A stretch of 64,000 nt of DNA from Thermoplasmata archaeon (GTDB taxonomy: Archaea > Thermoplasmatota > Thermoplasmata > Lutacidiplasmatales > UBA184), in contig JAKIWE010000005.1 of assembly GCA_022750195.1 (NCBI GenBank), forward strand, positions 1-64,000, read 5' to 3'. Shown here piece by piece: positions 7,781 through 16,312 of this stretch (within the stretch, counting starts at the first letter, position 1; every line of letters begins with the position of its first letter). Made by a program: the position numbers and the translations under genes. The notes below the pieces were generated by a model. That model searched no databases. It was given only the letters and a program-made list of their open reading frames with translations, and was not told the origin of the DNA.

Positions 7781-8664
7781 GCGAGCGCCCGCAAAGAGGC
7801 GGTGGGGCCGCCTCCGACGCTCCACGACGAGGTCGCGGGGATCGGCCCGGTCTTCACCGAGACCAGGCCGTGGTCGATCCGGGCGTGGAGGAACGTCCCG
7901 TTCGGCAGCGACTCCCAACCGGCCGGACCGCTATCAAACGGCTCGCTTCCGATGATGATCTGCCGAGCGTCGGCTTTGTAGGCCATCTCGTAGTATGGCC
8001 GGTTCGGCTCGAAGAATCTCCCGCCGTGCTCCCCCCGGTACCGGCAGAACCCCCAGAGCTCGTTCGGGCCCCGGCTGAACAGAACGTTGAGGCCGGAGTA
8101 CGGCCCGACCGCGGGCCGACCTTCCCCCTTCCACACATCGTCGAGCTCCTCGACGGTCCTCACGTAGGCCGCGAGCGGGTCGCCGACGGCGTCCAGGTTC
8201 TGGACAAGGAGCCAGAACAGAACCTCGCTGTCGTTGACCCCCTTCACGTTGGATTCGTACTTGCCCAAGCGGGGGCGTGTCGCCCGGGGGAAGGAGATCT
8301 CCCCGTTGTGGGCGAAGAGCGCCCCGCCGTAGGTGAACGGCTGACTGTTCTCGAGCGCGATGAGCCGCGAGTGCGGGAGGCGCATGGGATTGCTCGCCTT
8401 TCGAAGGTGGGCGATTACGACCGGCCCTCGCGCCGCCCGGGCGGCGGCCTCGAACTGAGGACGGTCGGACGGCTCGTCGGCGCGGCCGATCCCTTTCTCG
8501 ATCCGTGGAGTTCTCGTGCCCTTGTACCAGGCGATGCCCCAGCCGTCCCCCTGCTGATGCTTGGGGGCGGAGTTCGCCTGACGAAGCAGAGAGCGGTCCG
8601 TTTCGAGAAGCCACGGTTCCGCCGGGGTGGCACTGCCCCCTAACAGGCCGAACAATCGGCACAT
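7774..8664 (-). CDS. class II glutamine amidotransferase (Ntn-hydrolase)
   Basis: The protein starts MCRLFGLLGG, so removal of the first Met exposes the Cys nucleophile that defines class II glutamine amidotransferases. Further family marks are GDGWGIAWY (about residues 41-49), VIAHLRKAS (93-101), FAHNGEI (about 124) and the NDSEVLFW helix. These enzymes release ammonia from glutamine or act on gamma-glutamyl compounds. The stand-alone YafJ/EgtC-like form (about 260-300 residues) matches this length. I chose ATG 8664 because it gives Cys2. An upstream ATG at 8691 has a strong GGAGGAGG site in front and would add a nine-residue propeptide. A TATA-like TTTATG near 8690 fits a leaderless start at 8664. 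Confidence 0.8.
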   Translation of the reverse strand: MCRLFGLLGGSATPAEPWLLETDRSLLRQANSAPKHQQGDGWGIAWYKGTRTPRIEKGIGRADEPSDRPQFEAAARAARGPVVIAHLRKASNPMRLPHSRLIALENSQPFTYGGALFAHNGEISFPRATRPRLGKYESNVKGVNDSEVLFWLLVQNLDAVGDPLAAYVRTVEELDDVWKGEGRPAVGPYSGLNVLFSRGPNELWGFCRYRGEHGGRFFEPNRPYYEMAYKADARQIIIGSEPFDSGPAGWESLPNGTFLHARIDHGLVSVKTGPIPATSSWSVGGGPTASLRALAK

Positions 8665-8853
8665 CATCCGTGCGACGGTGGCATGTGGCATAAACCTCCT
8701 CCGGAGTTCAGCGTGGGCCCATCCGCCAGGGCCGAGGAGGTAAGCGAAGTCGATGGCGCCGGGCCCTCCGGGTCGTGGACCGCGGGCTGGTGGGGGCGAG
8801 GTAACGTAACCCTTTTACTCACGTGCGGGTATGTTATCTCGGAGACGAAGCCG

Positions 8854-9183
8854 ATGATTGCAGTCGACGTCACCCCATCCGCCCGGGCCCAAGTGCTCAA
8901 GATCATGGAGAAGGAGGGGAAGCCGGACGGCGCGCTTCGGCTCTTCGTTCAAGGCGGCGGCTGCTCCGGCCTCACCTACGGCATGACGTTCGACAAGTAC
9001 GAGAGCGGCGACGAGGTGGCGTTCCGCGACGGCGGGCTCACCGTCGTGGTCGACAAGGCCAGCGCTCCGCTGCTCGACGGCATCAAGGTCGATTTCCTGC
9101 TCGGGCTCGAGGCGTCGGGGTTCAAGATCTACAACCCGAACGCCAAAGAGACCTGCTCCTGCGGGAAGTCGTTCTCGGCGTAA
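8854..9183 (+). CDS. A-type iron-sulfur carrier (HesB/IscA/ErpA family)
   Basis: This 109-residue protein is a standard A-type carrier that binds and hands over Fe-S clusters. The three conserved cysteines are present: GGGCSGLTYGM (about Cys34) and the C-terminal CSCGKSF pair. The family fold elements (VTPSARAQVLKIM, LRLFVQ, VVVDKASAPLLDGIKVDF) follow in order. ATG 8854 (MIAVDVTPSARAQ) is chosen because the family starts here. A TTTTA-like element at 8812-8818 lies about 38 bases upstream. A divergent paralogue follows 90 bases downstream. Confidence 0.9.
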   Translation: MIAVDVTPSARAQVLKIMEKEGKPDGALRLFVQGGGCSGLTYGMTFDKYESGDEVAFRDGGLTVVVDKASAPLLDGIKVDFLLGLEASGFKIYNPNAKETCSCGKSFSA

Positions 9184-9215
9184 GCCGGGCTCGGGCACGG
9201 CGGGTCCGGGGCGTG

Positions 9216-9226
9216 CGTTAAATAGC
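9216..9226 (+). promoter_or_regulatory. TATA promoter of the second A-type carrier
   Basis: GTTAAATAG at 9217-9225 is a clear archaeal TATA element in a GC-rich gap. It lies about 50 bases before the ATG at 9274, and a GGAGG ribosome-binding site sits about 15 bases before that ATG. The second carrier can therefore be expressed on its own. Confidence 0.55.
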
Positions 9227-9273
9227 GCCCTCACCCTCGTCGTGACGAGGCTGGTCCAGGAGGGGCCTCAGGC

Positions 9274-9678
9274 ATGAGTTTGCAGTTGGACGTATCGGAA
9301 ACAGCAAAGGCGCAGGTCCGGGAGCTCATCAAAGCCCAGAAGCCGGGAACGGTCGTCCGTCTTTTCGTCCAATCGGGCGGAGGGGGGGGCGGCGGCGGTT
9401 GCGGCGACGGCTGCGGATGCGGTGCCGAGGCGAGCAGCGGTCCCTCCTTTGGGATGGCGTTCGACCGGTCCCGCAACGGCGATGAGGTCGTCAAGGTCGA
9501 CGGCTTCTCGGTCGTCGTGGACGCGATGAGCGTCGCGGCGCTCGACGGAGCGAAGGTCGACTTCGTCGAGGCCCTCGATCAGACCGGCTTTAAGATCACC
9601 CCGCCGAACCAGCCCGTTCCCTCCGCTCCCATCGGGAGCGGATGTGGCTGCGGGTCGGGCGGGGGCGGCTGCTGCTGA
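9274..9678 (+). CDS. divergent A-type carrier with Gly/Cys-rich insertions
   Basis: The 134-residue protein keeps the HesB/IscA scaffold of its neighbour (VSETAKAQVRELI, VVRLFVQSGG, VVVDAMSVAALDGAKVDF, GFKI.PPN). The first-cysteine loop is expanded to a glycine run with three Cys (about residues 36-50). The usual CxC tail is replaced by a Gly-rich tail with four Cys (GCGCG...CC). Seven cysteines instead of three could allow a different cluster or metal load. It probably arose by duplication of the gene at 8854. A fully cytosolic Fe-S or metal-handling role is the safest reading. Confidence 0.75.
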   Translation: MSLQLDVSETAKAQVRELIKAQKPGTVVRLFVQSGGGGGGGGCGDGCGCGAEASSGPSFGMAFDRSRNGDEVVKVDGFSVVVDAMSVAALDGAKVDFVEALDQTGFKITPPNQPVPSAPIGSGCGCGSGGGGCC

Positions 9679-9748
9679 ACGCCCCGGACCAACCCGTTCC
9701 TCTCTTTCCCACCTAGCGATACTGTCGGTCGGCGTTCGCCGGGCGCGA

Positions 9749-10696
9749 TTAAGCGTTCGGTGGAGCCTGACGCCAGAACTCGAGAGCGTCCTTCAGGGTC
9801 CGCTCGATCGTGTACGACGGCCGGTAGCCGAGGGCCCGTAGTCGGGTGATATCGGCCTGGTTGTCGGGCTCATCGGTGGGGCGGAGCAACTTCGGATCGA
9901 CCACGATCTCCACCGGGACCCGAGCCAGCTTCACGAGCTCATCGGCAAGGGTCTGGATCGAGTAGCTCTCTCCACGAGCCACGTTCACCGGTTGCGTCGG
10001 GTCGCCAACCCCGAAGATCGTCCACATCGCCCGGAGCACATCGCGGACATCGGAGATCTCACGACGGGTGGATAGGTTGCCGACCCGGAGCTCCCCGGCC
10101 CGTCCGGTGCGCTCGATCGTCGCGATCTGTTGCGCGAAATCGTTCAAGGCGTCGCCCTTCTTGCCGGGTCCCGTGGTCCCGAACAGGCGAGCGTTGACGA
10201 TCCGTAGCCGGAAGTTCGACGAGTACTGGAAGGAGAGCATCTCCTGGCAGGCTTTCGAGACGCCGTACGGATTGGTAGGATTCAGGGGAAAATCTTCGCG
10301 GATGGGCAGCTGGTCGGGCGCACCGTACGCCGACCCGGAAGCGGCGAGCAGCGTCCCGTGAACGGGAGGCCATTTTCGCAACGCCTCGTAGAGGTGGATC
10401 GTACCGAGGACGTTGGTTCGGAAAGTGTCGATAGGGTCGGCCCATGCTTTTTGGGCGTAGGCCTGCCCCGCCAGATGGAAGACGCCCTCCGGGCGCACGT
10501 CCTCGACGAGCTTGGCTACCCCGCTTCCGTCCTGCATGTCCAGCTGCCTCCAGGTCACCCCGGAACTCGGCAGGTCGCGGGCGGCGAGCTCGGGGGAGGC
10601 GAGGTAGGTACCGACGACCTCGTGCCCGTTGGTTACGGCCCACGCCGTGAGGTTCCGCCCGATGAACCCCGAGGCTCCGGTAATTAGGAGTCGCAA
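9749..10696 (-). CDS. NAD(P)-dependent sugar-nucleotide epimerase/dehydratase (extended SDR)
   Basis: The 315-residue protein opens with the Rossmann motif LLITGASGFIGRNL (residues 3-16). The SDR catalytic set follows: Ser in ASGSAYG (about 123) and YGVSK (about 146-150, the YxxxK pair). Next comes a substrate-binding half with RLFGTTGPGKKGD and an NVARGE..SIQ segment. It most resembles GDP-mannose dehydratase or GDP-6-deoxymannose reductase relatives that make deoxysugars. The start is TTG 10696. It clusters with three glycosyltransferases, so it likely makes a nucleotide sugar for surface glycans or protein glycosylation. Confidence 0.8.
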   Translation of the reverse strand: MRLLITGASGFIGRNLTAWAVTNGHEVVGTYLASPELAARDLPSSGVTWRQLDMQDGSGVAKLVEDVRPEGVFHLAGQAYAQKAWADPIDTFRTNVLGTIHLYEALRKWPPVHGTLLAASGSAYGAPDQLPIREDFPLNPTNPYGVSKACQEMLSFQYSSNFRLRIVNARLFGTTGPGKKGDALNDFAQQIATIERTGRAGELRVGNLSTRREISDVRDVLRAMWTIFGVGDPTQPVNVARGESYSIQTLADELVKLARVPVEIVVDPKLLRPTDEPDNQADITRLRALGYRPSYTIERTLKDALEFWRQAPPNA

Positions 10697-10877
10697 CGAA
10701 CTGCCCTCGGCGGGTCACGGCGTCCGATGAGGATCCGTTCGGCGGTCAAGCGACGCACCCCGTTCGGCGGTTCCCGCAAGAATCCATCACGGGTTCGCCG
10801 TTATAGTTGTCGCGGGTGGCCGGCGAGTCCTCCTCAGGTGAGGCGACGCCGAAGGGCTACGACCGCTGGGTCTCGGG

Positions 10878-11669
10878 TTACACCGCCTCGGTGGAGCGGG
10901 GCTGAGGCAACCGGGCGATGCTCTCGGGGTGGACCCGGATCGTCCGTTCGAGCCGCTTCGCGAGGGCGACCTCGATCAGGAAGACCCGGAAGAACCGCAG
11001 GGTCTGCGTGACCTTGCTCGTGCCCCGCGTTCGTGGTTCGAACCGGAACCCGACCTCCGCGACCGGTCGACCCTGGTTCATGACCAGGACGAAGACGAGG
11101 AGCTTGTAGCCGCGGTAGAGCGGATTCAGCGCGCACATCACCTCCCGGCGAAAGCCGAAAAAGCCCGAGACGGGATCGGTCACCCGGCGCGCCTCGGTCA
11201 GGGCGAACTTCGCGATCCACTCCGCTCCTCGCGAGATGACCGTTCGCACAAGGGTCCGGGGACCGGGCGCGCCGCCGGGAGCATACCGGCTGGCCACGAC
11301 CACACCGGCTCCTCGCTGCAGCTCTCCGACCATCGCCGGGATCTTCTCCGGCGGGTGCTGGAGGTCGGCGTCCATCACGATCACGAACTCCCCGCGCGCC
11401 GCCTCGATCCCGACGCACTGGGCCCGGAGCGTCGTCTGCTTCCCGTCATGGAAGATGAGGCGCAATCGCTGGTCGGAAAGTTGGGCCCCGGTGAGGAACT
11501 CGCGCGAGCCGTCCGTACTCCCATCGTCGACGACGATCACCTCGAACGGGGGAAGGGGCTGGGCGAGGATCCCCGCCAGAAGCTCCGGGAGGTTGCCGCG
11601 CTCGTTCAGCGTGGCGAGGATGATCGAGACGGTCGGTCGCGGTTCCCTCGAGCCGGGTCCGGTCGGCAT
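10878..11669 (-). CDS. family 2 glycosyltransferase, dolichol-phosphate mannosyltransferase-like
   Basis: This protein of about 263 residues has a GT-A fold: VSIILATLNERGNLPELL, VIVVDDGSTDGS (UDP/GDP-sugar binding), and VIVMDADLQHPPE with the metal-binding DAD. The later VSGFFGFRR and YKLLVFVL segments are typical of DPM1/polyprenyl-phosphate glycosyltransferases. They move a sugar from a nucleotide donor to a lipid phosphate at the inner membrane face. I place the start at ATG 11669, which has a GGGGGAG site in front; a TTG at 11723 would add 18 residues. It lies just after the polytopic membrane protein gene in the same direction. Confidence 0.8.
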   Translation of the reverse strand: MPTGPGSREPRPTVSIILATLNERGNLPELLAGILAQPLPPFEVIVVDDGSTDGSREFLTGAQLSDQRLRLIFHDGKQTTLRAQCVGIEAARGEFVIVMDADLQHPPEKIPAMVGELQRGAGVVVASRYAPGGAPGPRTLVRTVISRGAEWIAKFALTEARRVTDPVSGFFGFRREVMCALNPLYRGYKLLVFVLVMNQGRPVAEVGFRFEPRTRGTSKVTQTLRFFRVFLIEVALAKRLERTIRVHPESIARLPQPRSTEAV

Positions 11670-11729
11670 CGCCTGCTCCCCCAACCTCACTCTTGGGAAG
11701 TCCTGCGATCGTAGACGAAACAAGACCGC

Positions 11730-13118
11730 CTAGTGCGCGATCCTGGGGTTCGGTTCACCGGCCGGTGCGGGGGCCGATGACGCGAAGGCGGCATCGCTCC
11801 GCGGAACCCCGGGCCGCATGATAATCCTTCCCGAGTCGGACTCCGTCTGCGGCGGCGGGTTATCCGACTCGCTCGCGCCGGGCCGGTCCGGCGACCTCCA
11901 AAGATCCACGAACAGCCCGAGGAGAAGGAGCGTCAGTACCACGTCCAGTACCTCGCTCGGCCATACGATCCCCAGACCCCACGCACCGATCGAAAGGGCG
12001 AAGGAGTAGTTCACCGACCCGACCAGCGCGATGCCCCACAGCCACCACCGGGGTCGGACCCCTACGAGGGCTACCGGTAGGAGCCAGACCAGGATGTTGA
12101 ACGAGAGGAACTGCGAAAGGAGCGCCACGCCAGTGACGGTAAGGGCGGCGGCGCGGAGCGGCGAGCGAACCCGGAAGAACACCACCCCGACGAGCGCGAG
12201 GGTGACCACCGCCTGGCCGATCGTGAGGGCTTCGCCCGCCGGCAGCAGGTTGTTGAGCAGGAGGACCCCCCAGAAGTTGAGCGAGAACGATCGGCGCCCG
12301 AGCTGACTGAGGAAGACCGGCCCGAGGAACTCGGAGCCCCAGATCGCGTAGCAGATCCCGGTACCCGCGGCGAATATTGCGATCGCCGTGGTGGCGATAG
12401 CGAACTTTCGACGGAACGACCCGGAGAGTCCGAGGATCGGGAACAGCGTGGGGAACCGCTGCGTCGCCAGAAAGCCGGCGATCCCTGCGGCTCCGAGTTC
12501 GGTCCGAACGGCGAGGACGATGGTGAGCAGGATGGTCACGGGAACGAGCGCGTTGCTGGCCCCGTCGATCTGCGCCGCGACCAACGGCGCGTAGAGGGGG
12601 CTCGACGCGACCACGAGCGTGAGATACTGCCGGTCCCCGCCCGCCGCTCGCCAGGTGAGAGGAACGATCGTGAGCGCGATGGCCGCCCACACGATCGCGA
12701 TGCCGGCGACACCTCCGAAGCTTGCCAGGCCGTTGATGACGACGGAGGCGAGCCCGTCGGGCTCCTGGATGGTCGCTCCGCAGCTCGGAACGTTGAACGG
12801 GTCACCCCCGGTCCAGAGGGCGCGGCCCTGGGCGAGGAAGCCACCGATGTCGCTCGGATGGCCCGGGGCCGGGCAGCCGAAGAGGCCGGTCGCGAGGTCG
12901 TAGGCGATGACCGCGATCAGACCGGCGCCGACGGGCAGCGCGACGTGCCACCATCGGAGATCGTCGAGGTCGCCCCGACCGGTCAGTCGCCGGAGCCCCC
13001 GCCGGGCCAGGGCGGTCAGCCTCGGGGTCCGGTCCGTTCGAACGAGCAGGAGGACCAGCCCTGTCGCGCTGAGGACTGCGACGAGAGTTGCTGTAAGGAA
13101 GTCGAAGGAGTAGACCAT
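11730..13118 (-). CDS. polytopic membrane glycosyltransferase-like protein (GT-C type, GT87-like)
   Basis: The protein of about 462 residues contains around ten hydrophobic segments. An early extracytoplasmic loop (DIGGFLAQGRALWTGGDPFNVP) resembles the Asp-containing loop of GT-C enzymes that use lipid-linked sugars. The C-terminus is hydrophilic, with a Pro/Ser-rich tail. It sits between the DPM-like enzyme, which would supply the lipid-linked sugar, and the divergent processive glycosyltransferase. I chose ATG 13118 (MVYSFDFLTATL) because the longer frame before it is Arg-rich and lacks membrane character. Confidence 0.6.
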   Translation of the reverse strand: MVYSFDFLTATLVAVLSATGLVLLLVRTDRTPRLTALARRGLRRLTGRGDLDDLRWWHVALPVGAGLIAVIAYDLATGLFGCPAPGHPSDIGGFLAQGRALWTGGDPFNVPSCGATIQEPDGLASVVINGLASFGGVAGIAIVWAAIALTIVPLTWRAAGGDRQYLTLVVASSPLYAPLVAAQIDGASNALVPVTILLTIVLAVRTELGAAGIAGFLATQRFPTLFPILGLSGSFRRKFAIATTAIAIFAAGTGICYAIWGSEFLGPVFLSQLGRRSFSLNFWGVLLLNNLLPAGEALTIGQAVVTLALVGVVFFRVRSPLRAAALTVTGVALLSQFLSFNILVWLLPVALVGVRPRWWLWGIALVGSVNYSFALSIGAWGLGIVWPSEVLDVVLTLLLLGLFVDLWRSPDRPGASESDNPPPQTESDSGRIIMRPGVPRSDAAFASSAPAPAGEPNPRIAH

Positions 13119-13355
13119 CCGGGGCTCTCCCCCACGGGGTGGGCGTCGCCAGCGAGCTCGCTCTATATCATCGCTGGCCCGACGCCCTCGCGACGGCCCA
13201 TCGACGCGCGCCCGGTAGGCCACGTCGGGTGGTGAATGGACCCACGACGCCGGCAGGACGGACTCGGTCGGATCGCCTCAGCCCACCCGATCCGAAGGCT
13301 CGGAGCGCCGCTCAAACTGCGCCGAACGGCACCGATAAGTTCAAAAGGAGGAGTT

Positions 13356-14993
13356 ATGCGTATCAGTGCGCACGTACGCACACGCAGATTCTGCACGGGG
13401 CGGTCGGTCTCGTGCGACGTGCTCGGGGTCGCCCTCCCCTTCCAGAGACGGTCGAGTCGCGGTTCCCGTCGTGGAGGCCCGAGCCTAGTGGCGGGCTACG
13501 AGGTCGCGCCCCCGCTGCGCACCTATCGCGATTACACGCTCGAGCGGTACCACCGCTCCATCGATCGGCTCGCCCGGTTGAAGTGGAAGTACGCCGCTTG
13601 GATGGTCGCTCTAACCGCCACGGCCGTGCTCCTCTTCTCCCATGTTCGAGTTCCCTCCTCCTTCCTTGCCGCCCACCTGCAGTGGTTGACGCTGGTGTGG
13701 CTTCTGCCCGTCCCGCTGTTGATCTGGGTCGCTCTGGTCTACTTCGTCTGGTTCCGCGTCGAGCGATTCGCCCTGACGCCTTCCGAGAGCGTCTCCCCTA
13801 CCCCTTCCACCCTGCCCACCGTGATCTTCCAGGTCACGAGCACCGGGGTGAACGTCGAGACCGTCCTCAACACGGTCGGCTCGGTCCTCTACTGGACCCG
13901 GCACCACCCCGAGCTTCCCTACCGCACTCTCTCGAGCGCGCTGATCGAGGAGCTGGGGTACTTGGCCAATCAGTCACGGTTCGACCGCCTGCGTGCCGAT
14001 GGCGTCGAGCTGGTGATCGTGCCGGCGGCCTACCGCACCCCCCGTGGGACCACACGGAAAGGGCGGGCGCTCCAGTTCGCTGTAGAACACCGCCGGAGGC
14101 TCGGGCTTACGCGGGAAGAGACCTGGATCTACCATCAGGACGATGAGACCGCCGTCGGCGAGGACACCGTCCTCGGGATCGGCGAATTCGTGACGGCCCA
14201 CGCGGCGGAGAAGTCACTGGGGCTCGGGATCATCCTCTACCCTCAGGACGCCGACTTCCGTCCGTCGCAGATCCAGGAGTTCGGCCGGTCGAAGGACGAC
14301 CTGCGGACGATCTACACGATCACGAGCCCGCGGAACAAGATGTCCGGCTTCCACGGCTCGCACTTCATCGTGCGGGGCGACGTCGAGGACGAGACCGGCT
14401 GGGACGTAGGCCCGAACATGCTCAGCGAGGACCTGCTGTTCGAGAACGCGGTCCGACGCCAGCACGGACCAATCTTCCACATCCTCAAGGGATTCGCCTA
14501 CGAGAAGGCTGCCTTCACCATTCGCGATCAACTCCGCCAACGGCGGCGGTGGGTCCAGGGATGGTCCCGGGCGCTCCGTCGCGAACGGTTCTCTCCCGGT
14601 CGGCGCTTGGTGATGGCCTACAGCATGGCCGTCTGGATGGGCGCGGTCGTCTCGCTCCTCGCGATCGTCACGAGCTGGATCTTCGGGTTCACTCCGCTGC
14701 TGCCCTATGCGGGAGGCCTCGCGGGGTTCGTGTGGGTGACGCTGGTGGCCGGATACCACGAAGGATACACGCTCCATCGCGAGTACGTGCCGCGCCGATC
14801 GGTGAGCTATGCTCGAGTGATCGCGAACGGCGTTGCCGGAGCTCTCGCCGACGCCCTTGCGCCGTGGTATGGCCTGTTCACCCGGCGTAAGCTCCATTTC
14901 GAAGTGATCCAGAAGGATCGACTCGGGGTCGGCCGACCTGTTCCGCTGAGCCTCCCCATCTCGGGGGCCGAGTTCCGCAGCTTCCAGCGATAG
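13356..14993 (+). CDS. membrane-bound processive glycosyltransferase (egghead/cellulose-synthase-like GT2)
   Basis: Two hydrophobic segments come near the N-terminus, then a GT2 catalytic domain and three more membrane segments at the C-terminus. Catalytic marks are the donor-binding region (KGRALQFAVEHRR), the metal-binding YHQDDETAVG, the base in LSEDLLFENAV, and QRRRWVQGW, the QxxRW motif of processive beta-glycosyltransferases. The DPM-like and membrane genes are divergent from it. ATG 13356 follows AGGAGGAG closely. GTG 13488 also has a GGAGG site and removes a poorly conserved Arg-rich leader, so the start is uncertain by 44 residues. It likely polymerises or transfers a surface sugar. 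Confidence 0.75.
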   Translation: MRISAHVRTRRFCTGRSVSCDVLGVALPFQRRSSRGSRRGGPSLVAGYEVAPPLRTYRDYTLERYHRSIDRLARLKWKYAAWMVALTATAVLLFSHVRVPSSFLAAHLQWLTLVWLLPVPLLIWVALVYFVWFRVERFALTPSESVSPTPSTLPTVIFQVTSTGVNVETVLNTVGSVLYWTRHHPELPYRTLSSALIEELGYLANQSRFDRLRADGVELVIVPAAYRTPRGTTRKGRALQFAVEHRRRLGLTREETWIYHQDDETAVGEDTVLGIGEFVTAHAAEKSLGLGIILYPQDADFRPSQIQEFGRSKDDLRTIYTITSPRNKMSGFHGSHFIVRGDVEDETGWDVGPNMLSEDLLFENAVRRQHGPIFHILKGFAYEKAAFTIRDQLRQRRRWVQGWSRALRRERFSPGRRLVMAYSMAVWMGAVVSLLAIVTSWIFGFTPLLPYAGGLAGFVWVTLVAGYHEGYTLHREYVPRRSVSYARVIANGVAGALADALAPWYGLFTRRKLHFEVIQKDRLGVGRPVPLSLPISGAEFRSFQR

Positions 14994-15092
14994 ACGCGCC
15001 GGTTCTCGACCGGAAGTAACGGCTTCACCGCGTGGCGCTCACGGCGGGCTAGACTTCGCGCACTGGCCGGGCGACGGCGGGACTTCCGAGTG

Positions 15093-16181
15093 CTAACCCC
15101 GAACCAGATCCGGACGAAGATCGGCCGGGGTCGATACCCCGAGCTGGGCCATCGAATTCACGAGCTCCGCGGTCAGCAGTCGGAGGTACCGCGCGACGCC
15201 GGCCCCGCCGTCCGCTCCGAGCGCCCAAAGTACCGGTCGGCCGATTCCGACCCCACGGGCCCCAAGCGCGAGCGCAATGAGGACGTCCGTCGCCCTCCGG
15301 ACGCCCCCGTCCAGGAACACCTCGGCTCTTCCCCCGACCTCCTCGACGATACCGGGCAGCACGTCCAACGTGGCGGGCGCTCCGTCGAGCTGGCGACCGC
15401 CGTGGTTCGAGACGATGATGCCCTGCGCGCCCCCGTCGACCGCCCGACGAGCGTCGTCACGTCGAAGCACCCCTTTGACGACGAGGGGCAATCGCGTGAC
15501 CGAACGCAACTTCCCGAGGACCCCCCAGTCGCTCGCGGCCTCGGCCCTAAGTCGGTAACTCGTCCCTTCCCGGGTCGGCCCGCGCGCCGGGGAGACAAAC
15601 TCTGGACCGTTCCCGAGCGGCACGGGGGCGTCGATGCCAAACCCCTCCTGCGCCTGCCGGTCGCGTACCCCGAGGAGTGGGACGTCGGCGGTCAGCACCA
15701 GGGCGCGGAAACCTGCCCGTTCGGCACGTTGGACGAGCTCGACCGTCCGGCTGAACTCCGGTTGAAGGTAAAGTTGGAACCATCGAGGGCTCTCCCCACT
15801 GGCCTGCGCGGTCGCTTCGAGGGAAAAGCTAGACAGGCTGCTGAGAACGGCGAGCACCCCCGCCTCGGAAGCTGCGGCGAAGGTTCCCGGTTCCCCGTCC
15901 GCGTGGACCTGTCCCTGGTAGGCGGTCGGTGCGAGGAAGAACGGGACGGCCACGCTCGATCCGAGGAAGGTGGTCGTTGGATCGATGCGCTCGACGCCCG
16001 CAAGGAGCTTCGGCAGGAGGGCGCACCTGTGGAACGCTTCCCGGTTCGCTGCCCTGGTCCGTTCCTCGCCCGCGCCGCCCTGGATGTAATCCCAAACGGC
16101 GCTCGGCACTCGGGCGGCACCCGCCCGTTCCAGTTCGGCGAGGGTCCGGAAGGCGGGAGAGGCGGAGTCCGAGGTAGACAC
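15093..16181 (-). CDS. FMN-dependent 2-hydroxyacid oxidase/dehydrogenase
   Basis: The 362-residue protein is a TIM-barrel flavoenzyme of the glycolate/lactate oxidase family. It has VWDYIQGGAGEE, FFLAPTAYQGQVHADGE, WFQLYLQ, LTADVPLLGVRDR and LVVKGVL, where Lys contacts FMN. Then comes SNHGGRQLDGAPATLDVLP with the catalytic His and substrate Arg, and FLDGGVRRATDVLIALALGA at the phosphate site. These enzymes oxidise 2-hydroxyacids such as lactate or glycolate to 2-oxoacids. Whether oxygen or another acceptor is used cannot be read from sequence. The start is GTG 16181. It is convergent with the glycosyltransferase at 13356. Confidence 0.85.
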   Translation of the reverse strand: MSTSDSASPAFRTLAELERAGAARVPSAVWDYIQGGAGEERTRAANREAFHRCALLPKLLAGVERIDPTTTFLGSSVAVPFFLAPTAYQGQVHADGEPGTFAAASEAGVLAVLSSLSSFSLEATAQASGESPRWFQLYLQPEFSRTVELVQRAERAGFRALVLTADVPLLGVRDRQAQEGFGIDAPVPLGNGPEFVSPARGPTREGTSYRLRAEAASDWGVLGKLRSVTRLPLVVKGVLRRDDARRAVDGGAQGIIVSNHGGRQLDGAPATLDVLPGIVEEVGGRAEVFLDGGVRRATDVLIALALGARGVGIGRPVLWALGADGGAGVARYLRLLTAELVNSMAQLGVSTPADLRPDLVRG

Positions 16182-16312
16182 GGTGGAGACCGCTCAGGAC
16201 GTAGGCGCTGCGGATTTCAACGCATCGGAGCTCCCCACCCGCTTCTTCGTCCGACACGTGACCGTGGGTCGAACTGGCAGGCCGTGGCTCGGCCGAGCGC
16301 GAGGGCCCTGAT

